Shown here one piece after another: positions 45,782 through 58,504 of a stretch of DNA of 64,000 bases (position 1 is its first letter; each line of letters opens with the position of its first letter). The DNA comes from Chamaecrista fasciculata (Eukaryota; Streptophyta; Magnoliopsida; Fabales; Fabaceae): positions 52,610 through 116,609 of the forward strand of contig QANZ01051348.1 of the NCBI GenBank assembly GCA_003254925.1, given 5' to 3'. The notes under the pieces are model-generated. The model was not told the origin of the DNA. It ran no database searches and saw only the letters and a list, made by a program, of their open reading frames with translations. The position numbers and the translations under genes are program-made.

Positions 45782-46776
45782 GGTAAGTTACACAAAGAGC
45801 CCTGGTAGTTTGGCCTATTTAGAGAAAGGATTCATGTGGTTTGAAAAAGTGACAAATAAGAAACGGAGGTTTGCTCCGTTAACAAAAGAGGTCCTAGAGG
45901 TTTTTCCATCTAAAGTTAACAGTGTCATCCCATGTGCCTTGCACGTGACCTGTATTCTAGGGTAAATTACACAGAGGGTCCATGTGATTTGGTCTATTTA
46001 GAGCAGTGTTGTCAGAACTGGTCCGACCGCCAACCGAATGTGAAAGCGAGTGGGTTCGACCAATAAAACCAAACTGTCGGTTGGACCAGATTGAACCGGA
46101 CAAAACCGGCGAACCGGGGTCCAACCGTTGGACCGAACCGGTGGTCCAAATAGTTTTTATTTTTTTATTTTATGGTCTCTAAATATTTTCTTATTTGGTC
46201 CTCTTCCTCTATTTTTTGTTGAACTTGAAATTTGAGGATCAAAATGTTGAATTTAATTAATTATTATGAATTTATGACTTATTAGATCTTGTTTAAGATG
46301 CATTCAGTCCATTCATTTGCTTGAAAAAATGCATTTAATCTATAATCTCTAGTAGTGGAGAGAAAAATTATATTATTTAGATAAAAAAATGTATTTAGTA
46401 ATAAATTAAATGCATCTCTTAAACCACAAACAAAAAATATATAGAGTATTTATATTTAATATATTAAAAATAATTATATATTGGGTCATCCGGTCTGACC
46501 AACGGTTCAACCGATTGAACCAATCAGACCGTGAACCGAATGCTTGTCCGAGTCTCTATCCGGTTCGGTTCTGACAACACTGATTTAGAGAAATGGTCAC
46601 TATGGTTTAAAAAGTGACAAATAAGGGCTTAGGGCAACATTAATTTTAGATGGAAAAAACCTTTGGGACCTCTTTTGTTAACGGAGCAAACCTTGGTCTC
46701 TTATTTGCTACTTTTTAAACCATAAGACCCTTTCGCTAAAGAGCCAAACCACAGGAACCTTCGGTGTAATTTATCC
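45782..46776. mobile_element. Worn inverted-repeat element (ggtaaattacaca ends) interrupted by a hAT-like MITE
   Basis: Left tip ggtaagttacacaaag and right tip ggtgtaatttatcc are inverse, with shared phrases 'tttgctccgttaacaaaa' and 'gtttaaaaagtgacaaata'. A second left tip ggtaaattacacagaggg occurs at 45961, so two copies are nested or partly duplicated. Related to the arms of 10771-12091. The hAT-like MITE at 46004-46582 sits inside. Confidence 0.65.
46004..46582. mobile_element. hAT-like MITE with perfect 8-bp target duplication
   Basis: cagtgttgtcagaac and gttctgacaacactg are perfect 15-bp inverse ends. atttagag occurs at 45996-46003 and 46583-46590. Sub-ends carry ggttcaaccg/ccgg blocks as in 26695-27214, and the core is AT-rich. 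Confidence 0.9.
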
Positions 46777-46798
46777 TAAGTTTTTAATTTACATCAAA

Positions 46799-47119
46799 CT
46801 ATGAAGCATGGACACTGACACGGACACGGACACACCACATTTTTAAAATTATACGACACGACATGACATATATTGATATATATAAATAATTAAAAATACA
46901 TAAATTTTGATAGAAATTTTAAAAATTACAATATCTATTCATAATATATGTCTTATGTGATATTATTTTATATTGTTTATCATGATAAAGTCACAAAAAG
47001 TTGATTTTATTTTCTGAAACTTATAAATATGTGTCATTTGAGTGTCGTATGGCTGTCGGACACGGATACGTGTCTGGCACGATAACACGCTGTTAAAATA
47101 AAGTGTCCATGCTTCATAG
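46799..47119. mobile_element. hAT-like MITE (ctatgaagcatggacac ends)
   Basis: ctatgaagcatggacac and gtgtccatgcttcatag are perfect inverse ends. Flanks acatcaaa (46791-46798) and acataaaa (47120-47127) agree in 7 of 8. It shares the body of 54851-55195. Confidence 0.85.
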
Positions 47120-47442
47120 ACATAAAAAGTTAAAAATGTAATGTTAAAAAAAAATTGTATTCCTATATAATTTATAAATTTTCATTTATAAATTTTATTT
47201 ATGAAGTATAATCATTGTCTTTCTATACAAATTTTTCTTCATCCACAACAAATTATCTAATCTACACATTACTCAAGTAGTCAAATTATAATCATCATCC
47301 GCCAAAGTTCAAAGAGGCCCTTAGGAGAGAGGGAGGACAGAGCAATATAGCATAGCCCTACATTGTAGGCCACGTAACCCTACCATACCCTACACACTTA
47401 GCTACAAGTTCCCGTGCATGCCCTTCTCACGTGACCCCTCTC

Positions 47443-47475
47443 TGTCTCTCTCTCTCTCTCTTTCTCTCTCTAGCC
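47443..47475 (+). repeat. CT microsatellite
   Basis: A (CT)n run within a locally less AT-rich stretch (47340-47520) that has no ORF. Confidence 0.7.
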
Positions 47476-47720
47476 TTAGCCTGCGACGCCGTCTTGGGCA
47501 GGAAATAAGGACAGAAACACACTCAGAGAGAATGCAAAAACTGTTCAACTTATAATAATGAGTCAATACTCAATACTGAAGACACTTCATGATCTCACCA
47601 CTCTATCTCTTTTAGGAATAATTTTCAAAATATTATGAAAACAAACGATTTTTTGGTTTTTTTATTTAAATAATACAAAAACATTAATTATTTATTAATA
47701 TGGGTTTTTTTTNCAAATTA

Positions 47721-48649
47721 GGCTAAAATCTCAAATTGGTCCTTTATATATATATAATAGATTACAAAGTTTTTTCTTATCTTTTATTCATTTTAGATTA
47801 GTCCTATATGTTTCTATACTTTTTAAACTTAGTCTTAAAAATACTTGATAATAATAAGCCTTTGACAAAGGGCCAAATATGGACTCCACTAAGGGCACAA
47901 CTCAGAGTCCACCAAGTACAAGACCAACTAGCAGTAGGAAATGGTGCTTTCTTCCATCAAAGCGCCATCAATGATACGCAGTAGGAAATGGTGCTTTCTT
48001 CAAATGATCATAAAGACCAACATTCATTATAGAAACAACAATGTCTGGGGAGGACTTGATTACCAGACGAGAATCTCTTCATGGGAAGACTCATGAAAGG
48101 GCTCCATCTGTCATCCTATAAAGACAAGCCTCCAACATTGTGAGGAGGTACACTTCTATATTCATTACTACTCACTTACCACTCATTTCACCATAAATCT
48201 AACTTAGACATTGGAGGGGAGGTGAATTACAGGGTCACCCCTGTTATTCATTTTTTTTCAGGTAACTCATAAAGGAAGTTACCTCATCTAGACCAGGTAA
48301 TGGCTTACGGTCAGAACTTGATTCATTAATTAATACTCAATATAATTATCTCTCTCTCCTTTTAAGTTCAAATAAGACGAGTCCAAAGCTATAGATTTTA
48401 ATTTTAAAAACACAAAATTGATAATATCTCTCTCATTTTAAATTCGAATAAGATGAATTCAAAACTATGTGACTCTTGAAGAGTTCTTTTTCAGACTAGT
48501 TAAAATCGTTAGTAAATAAGGTCAAATCACGTCTTGAAAATATATTAGGGACCAATTTGAAAACTATGAAAATATATAGGACCAATCTAAAATAAGAGAT
48601 CAATTTGAAATTTACCCAATATATAAGGGACCAATTTGAGCTTTTGGCC
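47721..48649. mobile_element. Palindromic MITE, split by an LTR-like fossil
   Basis: ggctaaaatctcaaattgg at the left pairs with ccaatttgagcttttggcc at the right. The halves carry the same ttggtcc/ggaccaa phrases as 54051-54549. The middle (about 47860-48320) does not belong to it. Confidence 0.65.
47860..48320 (+). mobile_element. LTR-like fossil fragment inside the MITE
   Basis: The stretch has a non-MITE, less AT-rich make-up, a TATA-like cctataaagacaagcc (about 48115) and a leader-like tract after it, as in retroelement LTRs. A 25-bp phrase occurs twice, at about 47930 and 47979. Family, ends and age cannot be set; it is not a whole element. Confidence 0.35.
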
Positions 48650-51352
48650 TAAACATTAAATATATTTATAGTGGATAGACAGCTTATTCTGTGAATTTTT
48701 AATGGCATTTTGTAACACAAAAAAGAAAATGATGCAACCAATGCATGAAAATGATTTCTTAGATTGGAAAATAAAGAGTAATCGGTGATCTCACAGACAG
48801 AGTGACATGCACAAAGCATCATTACCTCTATTAAGGATAATTGTCAGTACGTAGGGTAGGGCATGAGAATGATATTCTATTTTGAAGGATAAGAAAATAT
48901 TTTGACATGGTTGTAATTTTTTATCTTCATTTTTTATTTTTAAAACAGAATTATTTTTAAACCAATGTCTTAATCAGAATAGTTAGAAAACTCATAATAA
49001 TTTCTTGAATTGGTGGAATAACTAGTATTGATAAAATAAAAAGTAAAAATGCCAAAATTTTATTTTGATTATTAATGTTTATTTTAAGTTTTGATTTACT
49101 ATTAGTCTCTAATTAATTTAATATGATTATATTTTTTTTTTTGAGTTTAAATGCGATAGAAATCAAAGTTACGAATTACTTTTGATAAATTATTTCTTTA
49201 TCTAATGGGAGATGTTAGCGAATGAGGTCAAATCGAACAATAAGGTGGACCACTCATTTTAAGAAATTGGTCATATCTTTCTCTTTTCGATCGTAAATGC
49301 AATAAGATCTGACTAACGAATTATTTTTCTGTCTAGTTAAAGTCATCAACAAATGAAGTCAAACAATATTATGAAAATAGGTTGACTCAAAACATCATCA
49401 ATCATCAATACCAATATAATTTTATGAAACCAGTAATAATAAACTTCTATCCCAATTGAATAAATTAATAATTCATTAAGAGTAATTCGTAACTCAAATT
49501 TTATCATATTTAAATTTATTAAAATGAAAATAATATAATTATACTCAATGGATAAGGACCAAAATATAACTGTTTGGAAATATATATTAAAGACTAAAAT
49601 AAAACACAAAAATATTAAGGATCAAAATAAGAGTTTGACCATTTTATTTATTTTATTTAATCACCGAAAGTTATGAAATCAATATATTTTAATTTTTTTA
49701 TACATACAAATTTGTCTCTATGAAATAAGTTGAATGGACTAAATCTATTTCCTTGACAATTTTTAATAGATTAAATATATTGTCTTCACAATTTTCAATT
49801 AATAATATGTATAATATTACGTAATATGTTCTCTAAGATGAATATTACGTGCAGTTAAATTCAAACCTGTGCTGTATTATTCTGTCTATACCTCAATTTT
49901 ATAAACCTATATATGTATATCAATATATTTTTCTCAATGCTTAATTTGCTTGCAATATTCTATGTCGTTGCACGTTTGTGTGTGCAAGCGGAAAATAATT
50001 AAAAATAATAATTAAATTAACACATTGAAGTAATACATATATACTTGACTTTATACTGAAATAAGCATTGAATTTAAACTTTTTTAAAAATTGTCTCTGA
50101 AAGAATTAAAATTGTTTTCATTACTAGTAAATTAGTTCACATGTAGATGATTATAAATAAATAAATTACATCTCGTGATTGCCAAAAAAAATTATAATTA
50201 AGCTACAAAAGTATTCAACAAAGTGAATATAATAAAATTTCATTGTGTGTGTGGCTTAATTAAGAAATCAAAGTGTTTATAAAAATTATGTTTATTTCAA
50301 AGCCAACCAATTTTGGGAATTGGAAACAGTGAGCATTTTGTTGACAAGTTTTGTCATGTCGGTTGATAATATATATTGTAGTCAACTAATTTAATTAAAT
50401 AATGAACGTGGGTGTCTCCATATATATATATATATATTTAATTAACATGTAACATTAATAATTATTATAATAATATAGGACTAATAATAGTATAGTCCTA
50501 CCTTTTGTCCTTGTCACCTTGTGTAACCAAAAACCGTTCATATACATCTCTTGCATCCATGTAGCTTTTACCATTTAAGTCAACAATGTACCCATACATT
50601 ATACACTTATTTATGGTAAGTCACTTGGTCCAATCATTTTTTAAATAAACAAAAAAAAGATTACTAAGTAATTTCATCATTTCACGCATTCACGTGCATG
50701 AGAAATCATTTGGAGCTTGTATTTCATGGAAATTTTTTTCATACCTTTAATTAAAAATGCATCATACAAAAAATGAAGAAATCTTAAAAGGGGGCATATG
50801 AAAGTAATTAGCAATCAACACACGTAAACAACTTAATATCATATGTACCCTCCAATTAATCTCTTTAGATTTGGATAAGATTTTAGAAATTTGTCTCTTT
50901 TCACAAACATTAATACTCCATTATATTGTGACTGATTTTTTTTTTGGCCTGAATTGTGACTTGATTTAACTATATACATCATCAATTATGCATATGTTAA
51001 ATTAAAAATGTAGTGGTTATTGTCTTTTTGGATCATTTTATTATATTTTGTGAGTATAACAACAAAAACATTTTTTAATAAGAGATAAAAGATTGACAAT
51101 ATGGGAATTTGACCTTTGAAAGACAAAATTAACCCTTGGCATCATTCCCCAATATTACAAACATGGATGGATACCTTGTCTAATAATACAAACTTTTTAA
51201 ATGATCCATAACTTTATCACATACACCAAACGAAAGAAATTATTTTAGGGTTGTCATAATCATACATGAATGAAAAAAATTAGTATAAATTAAATATTTA
51301 GGTACAATTTTTATAGTTTAATTATATATTATACCTTTTGTAATATTCTTCT
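48650..51352. other. Gene-free AT-rich DNA
   Basis: A degenerate palindromic MITE can be traced from about 49050 to 49642 (left ..attttgattattaatgttt, right ..ggatcaaaataagagtttgacc). One ultra-short insertion lies at 50925-50967. I see no gene. Confidence 0.5.
50925..50967 (-). repeat. Ultra-short retroposed insertion with about 14-bp target duplication
   Basis: attgtgactgattt (from 50925) and attgtgacttgattt (from 50953) flank a T run and ggcctga. Confidence 0.75.
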
Positions 51353-51762
51353 GGCCAAAGTGCAAATTTGGTTCTATATCTTTTGCTCAATTTTCAATTT
51401 GGTCATATATATTTTTTTTTGTTGCATTTTTTGTCTCTCATATCTTTAGGCCAGGTCCCAATTTGGTCTCATATCTTTTTTTGTTGCAGATTTGGTCCCA
51501 TATCTTTGGGTCATTGTAGAATTGGTCCTATATCTTTAAGTCAGGTGCATAAATGGTCTCATATCTTTGTAAAATGATCAATTAACGATTGATCCTTTTG
51601 TAAAGATATGAGACTAACCTAAGCTAAAGATATGAGACAAAAAATGATATGGGACCGAATTGGGACCTTTTGCAAAGATATGGGACTAAAAGTGCAACAA
51701 AAAGATATAAGACCAAATTGAGAACTTAGCAAAAGATATGAGACCAAATTTACACTTTGACC
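51353..51762. mobile_element. Palindromic MITE (GGTCAAAGTGCACTTTTGG family)
   Basis: ggccaaagtgcaaatttgg and caaatttacactttgacc are inverse ends. Flanks tattcttct (51344-51352) and tattctttt (51763-51771) agree in 8 of 9. Confidence 0.8.
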
Positions 51763-52064
51763 TATTCTTTTTTATAATTATTTATATCAAAATGTATTTT
51801 TAACAATCTCTTTATTATATATCATGATCAGTTATATGCTAACAATAATTAGTTCAGTTGGCTCATAATTCATAAAATGGTTAATTCTATTATCACTCTC
51901 AATGTAAAGACATGATTAGTAGGTGATTTATATGCCATTTTTGAAGTTTTCAATGAGCTTGGACACATGTTTAACTTTGGTGAATCCTGTAACTCAACTC
52001 ACTTTAATGTTTTTCAAAAAAATTTCTATGAAGTTTTATTATAAATTTGTTATATTTTAAAAAT

Positions 52065-52472
52065 GGTCAAAGTAAAAAATTGGTCCCATATCTTTTATTA
52101 AGTTCCCAATCTGGTCTTGTATCTTTTTTTGTTGCACTTTTAGTCTCATATCTTTGCAAAAGGTCCTAATTTAATTTGGTCCCATATATTTTGCTTAGGT
52201 TGTAGAATTGGCTCCATATTTTTACAAAAGAGTCAATCATTAATTGATCTTTTACAAAGATATGAGACCACTTATGACCTGACCCAAAGACGTAGGACCA
52301 GTCGACCAGTTCTACAATTGATCCAAAGATATGAGACTAAATATGTAACAAAAAAATATATGAGACTAAATTGGGACTCGACATAAAGATATCGGACAAA
52401 AAATGCAACAAAAAAGATATAGGACCAAATTGGGAATTGAGCAAAAGATATGAGATCAAATTTATACTTTGG
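52065..52472. mobile_element. Palindromic MITE (GGTCAAAGTGCACTTTTGG family)
   Basis: ggtcaaagtaaaaaattgg and caaatttatactttggc are worn inverse ends; tttaaaaat/tttaaaaaa flanks remain. Only about 300 bp from the preceding copy and in the same phrase order. Confidence 0.7.
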
Positions 52473-54050
52473 CTTTAAAAAATATTATTGACACATGGCA
52501 GAAGATGATTAGAGGGAAGGAGTGAGAAAGGAAGAAAAGGAGAAGAGAGAGAAAGAGGAGACAAAGCCTTAAAGAGTGGGGAAGGGCTGCATGGTTGGCA
52601 GGAAGTGAGATGGACACACTCCCCATGTGCATGTTTCTCTTCTCTAACTCAAATCTCCTTTCTATCACTACTTACCCATCTCAATATATTCATTTTTTTT
52701 TTTATTTTTTTTATGAGAAAATAATATAATGATGTCATGTAAAAGAAAAATATTAATATATAAATTTTATATATTTATATTATTTATAATTTTTAAAAAA
52801 TAAAACTCGAGTAAAATTGTGTTTTTTGATCTTATATATATAAATAAGTAACTATTATGATTGTTTTATATAATAACCATCAAATATAGTTAATTTATTC
52901 ATTTTACATCTTAGATGAAAACCAATTTTTATTTAAATTTGAAAAATTTATAATAGAAAATCTTTCAACATTGTTCCAATAAAATATCTTTAATAAATTT
53001 TAAACATCAATTCTCGATGGAATACCTAGGCTACAACAATATAAGGAACTATAACTTGATAATATGTTGTTATCATACTTTTTTTTTCAACAATCACTAT
53101 CAATATAGTCGCACATGTTAGACTCTATCAATTCTCATTTATTTATTCAAAAATTTAAATTTAACTTAAGTATCAAATGAGCTTCACGTACAGAAGTGTT
53201 TTCCTATAATTTTGTATTATCTTTCATTTAAAAGTATATCAAATTTGTTCGTAACCAAATAAGTGACCATCAAGTCAACTTTATATTCTTTTTATCTTAA
53301 GAAATTAAACTTTTTAAAATATATATTTGTAGAAAGTAAGAGCTTTCTAACCGTTGAGTATTATTCAAGGTAGAATCGGTGCATCAATAATGAGAAGATG
53401 AGATAAGCTTGTCTACTATAGCCTTTGACCCCATAGCATACTTATAAATTAATAAATAAATAAATAAATAAATAGCTTCATAATTTATCAATCATGTTAC
53501 AATTTGGTACTTCACAAATCATATACATGAAGCATAACATCAACAACAAACTGGCCCTTTAACAAAAAAAAAAGAAAAAAAGAAAACTGGCCCACGGTTT
53601 TACGAATAAGCTTTTCAAACTTCGACGATAATCTTAATTAGTTAAAAAAAATAGAGGATAAGTACGTACTTGAAAAGATATCAATGTGTTAATGATTTGA
53701 TCTTAAATATATAAATTTATATGATACATAATTTAGTATTAAAAAAATGATATAACGTGTTATTAGCTCAGATATATAATTTTACTGACTAAATCATAAA
53801 ATATGGTTCTAATGAGTTATTAGAATAATTATACCCTAAGGTGCTACTAACTTCTAGTCAAATGACTTTTTTTTTGTGGAATGAAGTTTGAGAAAAATCG
53901 GCACGGGAGAAAAAAAAGTTGTGTTTGAGTAATTTGTTGTAAAAGTACTTTAATAGTAATTTTTGTTTGAAAAATTTGTAGTAAAATGATTCTTCATTAA
54001 ATATGAAATTATTGAAGAGGGTATGTAACAATTAAAATAAGTTAATTAAA
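52473..54050. other. Gene-free AT-rich DNA
   Basis: It holds a purine-rich tract (52500-52565), an (AAAT)n microsatellite (53449-53474) and one ultra-short insertion (53548-53593). Confidence 0.5.
53548..53593 (+). repeat. Ultra-short retroposed insertion with 10-bp target duplication
   Basis: aaactggccc at 53548-53557 and 53584-53593 flanks tttaac and an A-rich run. Confidence 0.75.
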
Positions 54051-54549
54051 ACTTCATATTGGTCTTTTATATATGTTTTATTTATTTTAGATTGGTCTTA
54101 TATGTTTCTATAATTGTTTAAATTGGTCCCAATTCTAACTACTTTCAAGACAATATTTGACCTCATTTTACTATCAATCTCAACTGGACAAAGAAATAAT
54201 TATTTAAGAGTTAGCACATATATAGTTTCAAACTCGTTGCATTCAGAGTTGAAATGAGAAAAATATAGTCAACTTCACTTATTTGACCATGAAATTAATT
54301 TTTTACTTTTCAGACTTAATTTAACCTCATTTCTTGACGACCTCAATGTACTAGTCAAAAGAATCACGTAGTTCTGTATTCGTCTAATTTGAACTTGAAA
54401 CGAGAGATATATGACTATTATATTCAACATTTTTTTTATCAATTTGAAAAATTATAAAAATATGTAGAACCAATATGGAACAAATGAAACATAAGGGATC
54501 AATTTGAAATTCACCCCAAACATGAGGGACCAATTTGAGGCTTTGGCCA
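54051..54549. mobile_element. Palindromic MITE with perfect 9-bp target duplication
   Basis: ttaattaaa occurs at 54042-54050 and 54550-54558. The body is an inverted set of ttggtcc/ggaccaa phrases; the right end is ..gaggctttggcc. Mutator-like by site length. Confidence 0.7.
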
Positions 54550-54734
54550 TTAATTAAACTTAATAATTTGATATATTAAGTTTCATTGATAAAATTTATG
54601 TTCTTTAAGCATGTAATGATAGCCGAACTCTTCTTATAGCCAAACGCCCCACCCACACAGCTAGATTTTTAGAATTAAGTACTAAGATAATTACTCGTTC
54701 AATTTAACAAAATAATTCATTATACAATGTAATT

Positions 54735-54801
54735 AACTTCATTGTTTTTTTTTTGCTAGTAAACTTCGTTATTTTTTTCGGCCAAAAAAAAAACTTCATT
54801 A
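54735..54801 (-). repeat. Two ultra-short insertions stacked on one target site
   Basis: aacttcattg (54735), aacttcgtta (54762) and aacttcatta (54792) are three copies of one 10-bp site. Between the first two lie a T run and gctagta; between the last two a T run, cggcc and an A run. Confidence 0.7.
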
Positions 54802-54850
54802 TTTTTGGTTATCACATCACACGGTACGTTGTAATATCATGCATGTCTAC

Positions 54851-55195
54851 CTATGAAGCATGGACACTGACACGGACACGGGACACGACACGGACACGGA
54901 CATAGCGACACGTCAAACTCTCAAAATTACGCGACACGACACGGCATATGTTTATATATATAAATAATTAAATATTCATAATTTTTAATGAAAAATTAAA
55001 AATTGCAATTTTTATTCATAATATTTGTCATATCTATTATTATTTTCTCTTGCCTATCATGTTAAAGTTACAAAAAATTGATTTATATTCTAAAATTTAT
55101 GGATATGTGTCGTGTCGGTGTCATACGAGTGTCGGACACTGACACGTGTCTGACACGGCGACACGCCTTCAAAATGAAGTGTCCATGCTTCCTAG
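54851..55195. mobile_element. hAT-like MITE with perfect 8-bp target duplication
   Basis: ctatgaagcatggacac and gtgtccatgcttcctag are inverse ends. atgtctac occurs at 54843-54850 and 55196-55203. Sub-ends carry cggacac/gtgtcgg blocks. Confidence 0.9.
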
Positions 55196-57974
55196 ATGTC
55201 TACATATCATTGGACAATTATTGTAATAATTAGAGGGAAAATTAAAGATTAAGAATACTATTTGTTGGATAAAACAATTTAAAATTGTTCAGGCAAAAAA
55301 AAACAATTTAATTGCTATAACAATTATATTTAAATTTCTTCAGAGAAATATATTCAAATTGTTAAGAATAAAATGAAAACTAGTTTTGAAGTAAATTAGA
55401 TATATGGTATATTAGTATATATAGCCGTCGGTGCTTACTTTCTTTAGAAAAAATAATCAAAGTTTGTAGAATAACTATATCTGTATTATGGACCCCACAA
55501 AATGAGCTTATTCTATAATGTAACAGAACAATTATTCTCTCAGAAGTCTATTTCTCAATAAAAGTTGATCCACTTTAATCAACTTATAATTTACAAGGTC
55601 GTGAGTTTAATTTTCGTTATTAATGTGATGATCTTGTTGATAGGTAACTTGTAAGTATCTTCATAAGCGTTCATAGAGTTAGAGTTCTATTTTAACCTTA
55701 ATAAACCCCGAAGACTCAACTCACCTAAACTTTCGCTTAAAAAAAAAAAGTCCCTCAAAGTTATTAAATTACTATTAATTTTGTTTTAAAAGTATAATTT
55801 AAGTATTTAACTAACTAAAAACCAAATAATTTACCATCTCACCCAACTAACTTTAAATAAATTGTTAGGTTCAGTCAAAAGCAAAACAGAATTTGAGGAA
55901 CCAAAAGAGAAAAAAAAAATACTATGGAAAATAGTCAAAACCTACAAAATATTCTAATGGCTATATGTTCTAGAGAATTTGGTCAAGCTTTCAAATCCAT
56001 TTCCCAATATCTTCAATAGTTATTAGAACTATTAAGCTCATAAATCAATTGATTTGAAAATTATATACTCCAACTCACCTAGAAATATTAAATTTGAGAT
56101 TTAAAAATTAATTATATTAAATATTTAATAAGTAAACAGCAATGAAACTTTTGACGCTTTAGTTAAGATCTCACGAGACTTATACCAACGAACTATTTTT
56201 TTTCGTTGCTATAACTTAAGTGCATTCCTTTGCTTTCATTATTGAGTTAGTTATGGTTATAACTTCTAATTCCACCTAAAAAGCGAAAAGAGTATAGTAG
56301 CTTTTTAGAAAATTATTGTTATGTTTAGGTAGGGAATATTAATGTGTCTGACACAAAGCTAAAAGAAAAAATTTCTAGAACATCTGAAAAAGAGATATTT
56401 TTATATAGACATGTCAATTATTAGTATGTCATTTTTAAGCAATATTTTATTAAATAAAATATAAAATTAATTTAGTAGATAAATTATAAAGAAGATAAAG
56501 TTTAATGGAACAAATATTTTTCGAAAGGTTAAACTCAATAAGAGAAATCAAAATATTATATCTATCTCTCTACCAATTATAATATAATCTATTGCGACTT
56601 GCGAGTGTTTGAAATATACAAGTATTTTTAGATTGACATATAAAATCTCGAGTATAATAATATAATTATTTTAAATATGTATTATTTATAATTCTATTTA
56701 TTTTTTAGACTATTTTATATTCTTGACATTTAAATATTATATTAGCCTATATTGAAATAAATGCAAACTTTACTTATTCATATTTATATCTTATATTATA
56801 TGGCTCCACCACTTTATGGTTGGTCAAAAGTATTGAATTAAAAAATTAAAAAAGAAAAAAAATTACCCACTTTCTTTTTAACCCATGTTCTCTCAAGTCT
56901 TACCTCATACAAGTTATTTTTTATTTTCATTAATATTTTAAGCTCCATAAAAAAAGGTAAATTACACTTTGGTACCCTATAGTTTGGTCATATTTCACTT
57001 TAGTACCCGATGATTTAAAAAGTGACACTTTGGTATCATGTGATATTCTCTCTTAACAAATTATTTTTAAATAATTTTATATTTTACATACATAGACTTT
57101 GTGATAGTCAATTTTTAATATATATATATATTAAAATAAAATAATTTAATGTATTTAAAAAAAAAAGGATAGTAATATTAGATTACTTATGTCATGACTC
57201 ATTTTGGGGAACCATGACGGGTATGGATATGGACGTAACACACACGTTGTAATTGAATTTAAAATTAAAGAGGAGAGAGGCTGACAAACTAGAGAATTAA
57301 ATAACAATTTCGCTAAAACGTAGTTACCAACATGAATAATGTATGAGTCTTGACTTATTTTTCTCTCTGGGCCGAAATAAATGTCTAACTTGTGACTAAA
57401 TTTGAAATTAAAGAGGAGACAAGCGAGTCATAACTTAGCGAGTGTCTAGTTCATTATGTTGTGGTGCAGAACGCCACCACATAGGAGAGATAGAGCCATA
57501 TAGGCATATATCCATTTATCAATAATGTCAAGTAAGAATAATTTTAGCAGTCTATAATGTTTAAAACAATAAGTAAAATGAAACTCTCAATAAAATATAG
57601 CCACCAATGCAACCAAGAAAAACAATAAAAGTAAACCATGTCAATTCATATATGCATTTAATTTGTCTCAACACCTCCTTCGTAAGCAATCAACAAATTT
57701 GTCTCAACCTGACACCGGACAGTAATTAACAAATTTTTCTCCACTTATGCATGAGCAACAACTCCATACAATCCATTACATGGGATCATGTGCAAACACA
57801 ATCAAATCTACATAAATAATAATCACATCTAGTATTACTTTTCAAGCACTTAAAAATCTACTGTCAGTACATTTAGAGTGTATAAACTCACTCTAGAGCA
57901 TTCAAACTTTTTAGTTTTTGTTAGGCATCAACAAAAGTTAATTCATAACATAACATTGTCATAAAACAATTATC
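55196..57974. other. Gene-free AT-rich DNA with repeat fragments
   Basis: An ultra-short insertion lies at 55271-55312 (aaaacaatttaa repeated around ttgttcaggc and an A run). A fragment at 56958-57058 has the ggtaaattacactttggtacc phrase also found near 63640. No gene is seen. Confidence 0.5.
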
Positions 57975-58494
57975 GACTAAAGGGTCATTTTGGTCATAAT
58001 GTATGCCCTAATGTTTATTTTGGTCCATTATGTTTCAAAATGTTCAAATTGGTACTAAATGTTTCCATAATGTTTCATTTTGGTCCCAACTATTGAATAT
58101 GACTTGTTTCAAGTTCAAACATAACGAATTTAGAGTTACGTATTGTTCTCGAAGAATACTTTCTCTATCTAGTTGAAATTTTCAGCAAACGAGGTCAAAT
58201 CAATCCTAAAAGTAGATCTCTCATTTTATGGTTAAACAATCTTTCGTTTCAAATTTGAACGTGAAGAATTCAGAGCTACGAGTTCCTCTTAACAAGTCTT
58301 TTAAACTTGAAATGAGAGACGAGAGAAATATGACCACATTCAATAGTTTGATACCAAAATGAAAAATTTTACCAATATTTAGGACCAAAATGGATCATTT
58401 TGTCAACATTTAAAACCAATTTGAACATTTTGAAACATAATGGACTAAAATGAACATTTGAGCATGCATTTAGGACTAAAATGAACCTTTTACC
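57975..58494. mobile_element. Palindromic MITE, Mutator-like, with perfect 10-bp target duplication
   Basis: gactaaagggtcattttgg pairs with the right end ..aaaatgaaccttttacc. aacaattatc occurs at 57965-57974 and 58495-58504. It shares body phrases with 2715-3249. Confidence 0.85.
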
Positions 58495-58504
58495 AACAAT
58501 TATC

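Noticed and set aside
55560-55760. Further SINE ending in the A run at 55738-55750
   Set aside because: A box B-like phrase is weak and no duplication was found, so it is not listed as a feature.
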